From NCBI GenBank assembly GCA_024220525.1, contig JAMYWO010000063.1, forward strand, positions 84,399 to 100,939: a stretch of 16,541 nucleotides of DNA, in the 5' to 3' direction. Below the pieces are notes generated by a model that did no database searches, had not been told where the DNA came from, and saw nothing but the letters and a program-made list of their open reading frames with translations. Within the stretch, counting starts at the first letter, position 1; every line of letters starts with the position of its first letter. The translations under genes and the position numbers were made by a program. Origin of the DNA: Cochliopodium minus (taxonomy: Eukaryota > Discosea > Himatismenida > Cochliopodiidae). Positions 10,219-16,541 of the stretch are shown piece by piece.

Positions 10219-11469
10219 TTAAAAATAAATGTTTTCGATCCTTTCAAATATTTCGGTCATTTGGTTGTCTTTTTTACTCAACAAATTTTCAATTAATCTT
10301 TTTAGATATTGATTTTCTTCTTCAAGTTTTTTTAACCTCTTTTCATTTTCATCTTTTTGGTTTTCATTTTCTTTTATTATTTCATTTTTTATTTTATCTT
10401 TTAATCTTTTATTCTCTAATTTAATTTTTCTTTCAATATTTACGTTTATTTTCAAAATCTTTCCGATATTATTCAACAATTCTTCTTCTATTCCAATAAC
10501 TCCCAAATTCATTTCTGTCAAAGAAACATTTGATTTCAATGATTCCAAAAAAAAATTTGCTCCTTTATTTGATATTGCATTTCTAGATAGATAAATTGAA
10601 GTTAACGAAGAATTTGTTTTTAAACAATCAGATAAATATTTTGCTCCTTCATTTCCAATTTGATTTAGAGAAAGATCAATTGAAGTTATCGAAGAATTTG
10701 TTTTTAAACAATCAGATAAATATTTTGCTCCTTCTTTTCCAATTTGATTTAGAGAAAGATCAATTGAAGTTATCGTAGAATTTGTTTTTAAGCAATCAGA
10801 TAAATATTTTGCTCCTTCTTTTCCAATTTGATTTAGAGAAAGATCAATTGAAGTTAGGGTAGAATTTATTTTTAAGCAATCAGATAAATACTTTGCTCCT
10901 TCATTTGATAATGCATTAATTTTAAGATCAATTGAAGTTATAGAAGAATTTATTTTTAAACAATCAGATAAATACTTTGCTCCTTCTTCTCCAATTTCAT
11001 TTTTAGAAAGATTAATTGAAGTTATAGAAGAATTTATTTTTAAACAATCAGATAAATATTTTGCTCCTTCTTCTCCAATTTCATTTTTAGAAAGATTAAT
11101 TGAAGTTATTGAAGAATTTATTTTTAAACAATCAGATAAAAACTTTGCTCCTTCATTTGCAATTTCATTTCCAGTTAGATCAATTGAAGTTAGGGTAGAA
11201 TTTATTTTTAAGTATTCAAATATATACTGAATACTATTTTTTCCAATTTCATAAAAAAATTCTTTTAAAATGAGTGTAGTTAAAGTAGAATTTATTTTTA
11301 TAAATTCAAATAAAATTTTTGTTTCTTCATCATCCATTTTCATATCAATCAATTCGAAACAATTATTAGAAGAATTTCTTTTAAAATATTCAATTATACT
11401 ATGGTTTTTCAAAGAAAAATCTCCAAACAATTTTTCATTTGGATTATCACTTATACAGTTATTTTTCAT
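10219..11469 (-). CDS. Leucine-rich-repeat (RI/NLRC3-like) protein with C-terminal coiled coil
   Basis: Intronless 416-residue protein. Residues about 50-330 hold roughly ten leucine-rich repeats of 28 residues with the ribonuclease-inhibitor pattern 'N-x-IG-x-EGAKYLSDCLK', then 'NSSITSIDLSL'. Residues about 335-405 are Lys/Glu/Asn-rich with heptad leucines, a likely coiled coil. No signal peptide, membrane span, NACHT or other catalytic domain is present, so the likely role is protein binding in the cytoplasm. The ATG at 11469 follows a T-rich leader; the stop is TAA. Proteins of this kind are expanded in many amoeboid protists and I cannot assign a partner. It converges with the SNARE gene across 279 bp that show nothing else. 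Confidence 0.9.
   Translation of the reverse strand: MKNNCISDNPNEKLFGDFSLKNHSIIEYFKRNSSNNCFELIDMKMDDEETKILFEFIKINSTLTTLILKEFFYEIGKNSIQYIFEYLKINSTLTSIDLTGNEIANEGAKFLSDCLKINSSITSINLSKNEIGEEGAKYLSDCLKINSSITSINLSKNEIGEEGAKYLSDCLKINSSITSIDLKINALSNEGAKYLSDCLKINSTLTSIDLSLNQIGKEGAKYLSDCLKTNSTITSIDLSLNQIGKEGAKYLSDCLKTNSSITSIDLSLNQIGNEGAKYLSDCLKTNSSLTSIYLSRNAISNKGANFFLESLKSNVSLTEMNLGVIGIEEELLNNIGKILKINVNIERKIKLENKRLKDKIKNEIIKENENQKDENEKRLKKLEEENQYLKRLIENLLSKKDNQMTEIFERIENIYF
10590..11190 (-). repeat. Near-identical 84-bp tandem repeats in the LRR gene
   Basis: Seven consecutive 84-bp units, each one leucine-rich repeat, share most of their bases, including synonymous positions; for example the block reading AAACAATCAGATAAATATTT on the plus strand recurs with few changes. 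The outermost repeats on both sides are clearly more diverged. Confidence 0.9.
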
Positions 11470-11555
11470 TTTTTTTTTATTTTTTTTGACCTTTCATTTA
11501 TTATATTTATCAGTGATTTTATTTTTGAGTTTATAAAAACATTGTTATTTAGTCA

Positions 11556-11819
11556 TATCTGAGTTTTACTGGGAGGATAATGACTCTCACAAGAAAAATA
11601 ATGAGAAGATGTTTGATGTTGAGATTTTAAAGGAGAGGGTGTTTCATCAATGGAAAGACAATTAAGTAGTTGAATATCATATTTCAAAGCTTGATCCTTC
11701 TGATATAGAGAATATGGGTTGAAAGAGTTCAGCTAAGAAATAGTTCTACTACAAGAATGAATTGCTTTGTGAAGAACATGACACATTCCTCTTATTTATT
11801 GAAGAAGACAAAAAAAGGT
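11556..11819 (+). pseudogene. Decayed coding remnant, family unknown
   Basis: One frame reads as good protein-like sequence (charged and aromatic mix, e.g. 'KMFDVEILKERVFHQWKDN' and 'FYYKNELLCEEHDTFLLFI') but is cut by TAA at 11663, TGA at 11720 and TAG at 11741, ending at TAG 11819-11821. Base composition is well above the local A+T background, as in exons. No splice-site pair removes all three stops. I do not recognise the family; it may be part of the same lost gene as the next remnant. Confidence 0.5.
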
Positions 11820-11930
11820 AGGGGAGATCAGCGAAAACTTCTTTCTTTGCAAAAAACATCTTGATGCAACAAAATAGATAATCTCCAACTTAATTTTTGC
11901 AACTTGTCAAGAATAAGAAAACTTGGATGA

Positions 11931-12529
11931 CTGGGATGTAGTTCCACTGGATCTTTCGGATTAGTACCAAAAGTCATCGAGAAGATAAATAAGATGCAAA
12001 ATAGTGTGATTTCCCTTCTCTTTACATTGTGTTTTCTTTTTCTTCCAAGCAACTTTGATTATGACCTTTGTTTTTTGGAAAAAGTTGGGAAATCTTTCTG
12101 TAGGTGTGAAAAATATTGTAACATACTAGCACAATCCATTGGATGATGAACTTCTTTGGAAATCATTGGGGAAATTTCTGAAATTTTTGGTGTGAAAAGA
12201 GAAATCTTGGAAGCTTTACAAGTATTTTTGCAGGAAAAGAACAACGTCAGAGAAAAACATGAAATTTTAGATATGTCTTACCAACTCGAAGACTTTGAAA
12301 AAGAACTGTGCATAAACATGGATTTATGTAAATTTGGGACGCAAAGTTTGTGGAAGACACTCAGTCCAAAACAAAGACAAATTATTTGTTCAACTTTCAC
12401 GGACAAACAAGAAGCGGACCCTGGGATCAGTGTTGATGATATAGGTAATTCTTTTGATATCGATGAACGAGTGGAATCTGGGATTGGTATAAATGATGAA
12501 AAAGTTGACTCTGAAGATGATGAATAAAA
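11931..12529 (+). pseudogene. Possible decayed gene with acidic C-terminal tail
   Basis: One frame is open from 11931 to 12529 (TAA) except for two adjacent TGA codons at 12144-12149. The first part has an ATG at 11994 followed by a hydrophobic run 'VISLLFTLCFLFLP' resembling a signal peptide, then Cys-containing sequence. The second part (about 125 residues after the stops) is soluble and helical, includes 'SLWKTLSPKQRQIICS', and ends in a strongly acidic tail 'EKVDSEDDE'. No ATG starts the second part sensibly and no acceptor is obvious. Its coding-like composition suggests a real ancestor. No family recognised; a live gene with an unseen upstream exon remains possible. Confidence 0.4.
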
Positions 12530-12599
12530 AATAAATTTTTAAAATTGATTAAAAAAACTTTACTTGAATAATACAAGATGATGTTGTAAAACTGAGTGA

Positions 12600-13312
12600 A
12601 GAAATTGATTTTATCATTCAATATAAACTTTTTCGAGCAAACGATTTCTTCCATTGTCCCAAAAAAATTTTGAATTTCCCTTGTCAATTGTGATTGATCC
12701 CAAAAACCATACAGTTCCAAATCCGTTATTGTCATGTTCTATTTTTATTTTTTAAAAAATAAAACTGAAAATAATGTAAAATGAAATAGATTTACATTCT
12801 GATCTTTTGAACTTCTCCAATATCTACTGATTGAACTCCAAACTCATCTGTTTGATCTCTTTCAAAACAATTTCAGTGGGGAACTCTTTCCAGTCTCCTT
12901 TATCTCCATATAACGAACAATAAACATTTGAATCTGTTTCTGCTCATATTTCCTATTATCACTGAGATTTTATAGTTATATATTCATTGCTTGCAGATCT
13001 CTACCAATTTGTTTGTCATCTTTACTTGTTGACAACCATTTTCCACACAAAAAGTAATCTTTTTGATCTTTTTATAGACAAGAAAAAGAATTCAGGTTTT
13101 ACATTATCTGTAAGAATTGAAACTTTTTCTAAAAACCATGATGATCCGATTTGTTTTCCATCATGACCTATCGTAATCTTAATTATCTATCCAAAGTATT
13201 CAAAAACATCTTTTTGGTTTCTTACAAAAATATTTTGAGTAGAATTCAAGTTAATTGGTCCCAATTTTGCATTTTCCTTTGAAATTGATGAAAAAATAGG
13301 AACCATCAGTTC
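12600..13312 (-). pseudogene. Decayed gene with two PLAT/LH2 domains
   Basis: PLAT domains are beta-sandwich lipid- or protein-binding modules. The first copy runs 13312 to about 12985: 'GTDGSYFFINF', then in a shifted frame 'IIKITIGHDGKQIGSSWFLE', then in a further frame 'DYFLCGKWLSTSKDDKQIGR', which matches the family's closing 'F-x-C-x-WL' and 'DD-x-x-x-R' signature. The second copy, about 12937-12611, reads 'TDSNVYCSLYGDKGDWKEF', then frame-shifted 'FERDQTDEFGVQSVDIGEV', then 'IEHDNNGFGTVWFL'. Damage: TAA after 'IGTN', TAG at 13189-13187 inside the conserved core, and a frameshift near 12865; the changes at about 13070 and 12770 could be introns. Family identity is clear; inactivation is very likely unless several sequencing errors are present. 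Confidence 0.8.
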
Positions 13313-13402
13313 CTATTATTTTTTTTTTAATACAGATATTTTCTATCTTTTTTCATCAACATATGTTTTTCAAAAAAAAAAAAGAGCAAATTTTGTTAAT
13401 AA

Positions 13403-15708
13403 ATGAAAAATAACATCAACAATCCCCATAAAAATACCAACAATCTACCATCCCCACCAAAAAAACCAACAACAAACAATAATAAATCTTCTCAAAATCT
13501 CCCTATCGATGAGAATGGCAAATTGATCGCCCTATCTACCCAAATTAAATGTCTTAAAGAAATCATAGCCGAACAGCAAGAAACCATCCAAAAATTTCAA
13601 AATAATAATAAAAATACAGATACCACATCTGATCCTCAAATACAAAATGAAATGAACAATCCTATGATCGATAATAAGTAATGCATAATTTATCCCATAA
13701 AAAAAATTTGTATTTAAGCCTAATTTTTGGGATTTTTTATTTTATTTGATTCAATGTTCAAATATATACGAATCCTTCACTATTAAATTATAATATAAGG
13801 ATTATTAAATTATATTTCAATTAATTTTTCAATCAAAAGTTTGTATCAAACAATTTTTAAAGTGACTTTACTTTTACTTTTAAAATTTATTATTTTTCTA
13901 TCACGCAAAGTTTTTCCCAATTTTTTTGATAATTAAAATTGATTAAATTTAAAATAAAAAAAAATAATTGCAAAAAAATAAAAATTCTAAAAAAATTTAT
14001 TAAAAAAAATTTCAACACTAAAGAAACTGCGAAGAAGAAAAAACCTCCAAAAAAAGTGAAAACGTAAGACTGTACTACGAACAAAAGTTCAAAGAGATGG
14101 CCGAAGAAAAAGACCGCCAAATTTTAGAATGGAAGGAAAAGGCCGAAAAAATGGAAAGGGAGAATTTATTGGTTAAGAGGGAGAAGGAGGAGGTTGTTTT
14201 AATGATTAGCAAGAAGTATGGCGGTCAGCTTAATCTTTTGGAGGAGAATAAGAAGGAGAAGGACTTGGAGAATGAGAAGTTGAAGTCAAAATTGTTGGGT
14301 ATATTGATCGAATAAAAAAAAAAAAATCAAATCAAATCAAATAATAAATAAAATTAAAAATTAAAAAATAAAGATATCAAAAAATTAATTTTAATAAAAA
14401 ATTTATAATAAATAAAAATTAAAAAATCAAATCAAATAATACAAAATTAAAAAATAAAAATAAAGATATCAGAAAATTAATTAAAAAAAATAAAAATAAA
14501 AAATTGAAATCACCAATACAAAAAAAAATGAATAAAAAGTAAACCTCATGAGTTATCTTTTAGTTTGAATGTCTCATTATTTTATTAAGGTATTAATAAG
14601 ATCATAATTTTTCTCATTTTTTTTATTTTTAAACATATTTTTTTTATTCTTTTTTTTTTTTTTATTTTTTTTATAATATTTAAAATTTTATTTGTTATTA
14701 ATTTTAATTTTATATTTTTATTTGTGTAGAAATTTCCAAGAAATACAAAAACTTGAAAGAAAAGGCTTTAACGGAGATGAAGATCCTCGAAGAGAAGAAC
14801 ACCAAGCAGCAGATGGTTCTGCAAGAGAAGAGTGTGCTCATCTCCACCTTGGAGAATCAAATCGTAGAGGAGAAGAGAAGAACTTCCTCTGTTCTCCTCG
14901 ACTTGGATAATTCCAAAAAAGAGAATCACAGATTGTTGGATGAACAATCAACCATGAAGTTGGTGGTAGAGGAAAATGCGAAACAATTGTAATTAATATT
15001 AATTTATTTTTATAAATAAATTTTTTTTTATTTTTTTTTTTTTTTGTTTTTTTATTTTTTTAATTTCTAGGATGAATGTCGTGACGAGACTGGATAAAAA
15101 AGAAAACGATCTCAATATAATGCAGGACCAAAACAATCCCAACGCAGTGAAGTTCAGAGAAGTTTTTAACCTCCCCAAAGAAAACCTCATCAACTGTAAA
15201 TTATAATTAAAGAAAATGTTAAAAATTAAAATTTAAAAATTAATTCAGGGTATCCGGCAACACTTTCTGGAGGGTAAAAACTAATTTTTTATTTTCTTTT
15301 TCATTTTAAAACTATATTTAAAGGTTCATTTACATCTCTCCAAACTACTTTTGTTTTGATGGCAAGATTTTGGGCGGAAAAATAATCTACAAGCTAGACA
15401 ACATCAACAGCATAATCAGGCACTCTTCCAAGTTTGTCCCTGGGTTCACCCTGGAAGTCTTACTTAACTCGATCATTTCCTTCGATGAAAAAGAATCGTT
15501 CACTGTACCCAATAAAGGAAACTCAAGCAATGACTCTGAAAACAAAAAAATTGACAACAATAGTAACAACGGGAACAAAGACAATGTCTTCTTTCGAGGT
15601 GTCATATCTGTTGATTCTTTGTTCAGGGAAGTATTGAATTTGAACAAGCATATCAAGATTATTGATGCAAACTCCAGAGAGGACATCACACATCAGTTCA
15701 CCAAATAG
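13403..15708 (+). CDS. Coiled-coil protein with C-terminal GRAM domain
   Basis: Exons: 13403-13677, 14024-14298, 14730-14988, 15071-15195, 15249-15273 (25 nt) and 15324-15708 (TAG), 447 residues with consistent phases. The N terminus is Asn/Pro-rich low complexity with a short helix 'LKEIIAEQQETIQKF'. Residues about 95-290 form a long Glu/Lys coiled coil. The GRAM domain (about 305-430) begins 'KFREVFNLPKENLIN', continues 'YPATLSGGFIYISPNYFCF' across the microexon, and closes with 'VFFRGVISVDSLFREV'; an Asn/Ser-rich loop is inserted before the last helix. GRAM domains bind membrane phosphoinositides, so a membrane-tethered scaffold is plausible. The join of the first exon is the weakest (346-nt intron of mixed composition); the 92-residue first exon could be a separate small gene ending at TAA 13681. 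The 431-nt intron 14299-14729 is A-rich then T-rich and holds nothing else I can identify. Confidence 0.75.
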
Positions 15709-15827
15709 ATTAAACTTTTTATTTAAAAAATGAGATTTTTGTAAAAAAAGGTTGTATTTAAAACAAATTAAATAAAATAAAATTCTTCCAAGAAATCATT
15801 TTTTAAATTCTTTATTAACAAATATTT

Positions 15828-16430
15828 TTAAAGTAATCTCAACTTCTTGAATTCGTTGTATTGATCAGGCACTTCCATCAAAGCGTTGATTGCAAAGAGG
15901 ACCTCCTGTTTGGTAGGATCAGATGTCTTGCTCATCACTTTCGAAAAATTGACGAATTGAAAGTTGTCCAACTTTCTTTGGGGCAACTCATCATCAAATT
16001 TCTCCATCAAATCAAAAGGACCATCTCCAACTATAAGATTAAATTTTTAAAAAAAATAAGATTAGTTTAAATTTAAACAAGATTATTTCAAATTTTAAAA
16101 AAATAAATTAAAAAAATTTGTTTCAAAAAAATAAAAATGAATGAAATCTAATTTTAAGTAATTTTCTTTTACCTCCGATACAAACAATAGAAAGTGGATA
16201 ATTAGAAGCTTCTACAATCGCATCCGCAGTTTCATTTACAGCGTTGACATCACCTTTGGTAAAATTTTTAAAAAAAATGTTCAAAAAATATTCAATAAAT
16301 TAATGACAAATAATCAGAAATATAAATTTTTTTACCGTCAGTGATGATCAAGAGGATGTGAAAATCTTTTTTGAGTTTGACTATCTTGATGGCTTCTCTA
16401 ATTAAGGGAGCAAAATTGGTAGGACCAGAC
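15828..16430 (-). CDS. Copine-type vWA domain, C-terminal part (5' partial)
   Basis: Exons on the minus strand: 16430-16336, 16253-16173 and 16030-15828 (TAA); introns of 82 and 142 nt, GT-AG, phases consistent. About 126 residues are visible. They match the C-terminal half of the copine/RGLG vWA domain: 'SGPTNFAPLI', 'FHILLIITDGDV', 'ADAIVEASNYPLSIVCIGVG', 'GDGPFDLMEKFDDELP', 'DNFQFVNFSKVMS' and 'FAINALMEVPDQY'. Copines are calcium-dependent phospholipid-binding proteins with two C2 domains before the vWA domain, acting at membranes in signalling. The C2 domains would be off the right edge and are not seen. The protein ends just after the vWA domain with no RING finger, which favours copine over plant-type RGLG ligases. 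It converges with the GRAM gene across 119 bp. Confidence 0.9.
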
Positions 16431-16440
16431 CTGAATGAAA

Positions 16441-16541
16441 AATAATAAAAAATAAAAAATAATAAAAAATAAAAAAAAATAAAAAATAAAAAATAAAAAA
16501 TAAAAAATAAAAAATAAAAAATAAAAAATAAAAAATAAAAA
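16441..16541. repeat. A6T heptamer array at the window end, in a copine intron
   Basis: TAAAAAA repeats, irregular at first and regular from about 16480, run to the last base. They lie in the intron upstream of the first visible copine exon. The unit is the same as in the array at 5861-5925. Confidence 0.9.

Noticed and set aside
10596-10778. Plus-strand repetitive frame over the LRR gene
   Set aside because: It is a shadow of the antisense leucine-rich repeats.
11556-12529. An altered genetic code (stop codons read as amino acids) to rescue the remnants
   Set aside because: TAA, TAG and TGA all occur in the remnants, while the intact genes end at TAA or TAG and need no reassigned codon.
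12427-12735. Minus-strand 102-codon open frame
   Set aside because: The conserved PLAT reading ('HDNNGFGTVWFL') is in a different frame over the same bases, and the second half is AT-rich filler opposite the acidic tail of the plus-strand remnant.
15387-15689. Minus-strand 100-codon frame opposite the GRAM exon
   Set aside because: The plus-strand frame carries the GRAM motifs and matches the splice phases; the minus frame has no recognisable features.
1-16541. tRNA, rRNA, CRISPR arrays or intact transposable elements
   Set aside because: None was seen by eye: no cloverleaf-type GC blocks, no spaced direct repeats with unique spacers, and no transposase or reverse transcriptase motifs. A covariance-model search was not possible.

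Overview
The window is AT-rich eukaryotic nuclear DNA. Genes are densely packed on both strands and split by short introns that nearly all run GT to AG and are almost pure A+T. The gene content (nucleoporin, Golgi SNARE, RGS, protein kinase, GRAM and copine proteins) points to a free-living protist, most likely an amoeboid or amoeboflagellate lineage. I cannot fix the taxon; an Anaeramoeba-like, heterolobosean or amoebozoan source would all fit. The exons I can trust read in the standard code: TAA and TAG end the genes, tryptophan is TGG, and no exon needs a reassigned stop.

Layout. (1) 1-1862, minus: 5' two thirds or more of a Nup214/Nup159-like nucleoporin with four visible exons, running off the left edge. 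(2) 1988-5727, minus: six exons of a large protein, missing its 5' end, with an unrecognised N-terminal region, a zinc ribbon, a Ser/Thr-type kinase domain, a Glu-Asn dipeptide linker and C-terminal ankyrin repeats. (3) 5861-5996: heptanucleotide repeats forming a large AT palindrome with one N at its centre (5926). The genes on both sides point away from it and both lack their first exons, so this looks like an assembly joint. (4) 6052-8424, plus: eight exons of a protein with two RGS domains separated by a zinc ribbon. (5) 8800-9939, plus: a complete five-exon Gos1/GOSR1-type Golgi SNARE. (6) 10219-11469, minus: a single-exon leucine-rich-repeat protein with nearly identical 84-bp repeats and a C-terminal coiled coil. 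(7) 11556-13312: a gene graveyard, with decayed unrecognised coding remnants on the plus strand and a decayed double PLAT-domain gene on the minus strand. (8) 13403-15708, plus: six exons of a coiled-coil protein ending in a GRAM domain, including a 25-nt microexon. (9) 15828-16430, minus: the C-terminal half of a copine vWA domain, whose gene continues off the right edge through an intron full of the same heptanucleotide repeat.

The genes are not an operon or a defined pathway. Several belong to signalling or membrane-trafficking families (kinase, RGS, GRAM, copine, SNARE) that are typical of protists with many lineage-specific multidomain proteins. Exon joins were deduced by matching reading phase, splice signals and family motifs across each intron; no transcript evidence was available. 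Gaps between genes are short (about 120-380 bp) and I saw no tRNA, rRNA, CRISPR array or intact transposon.
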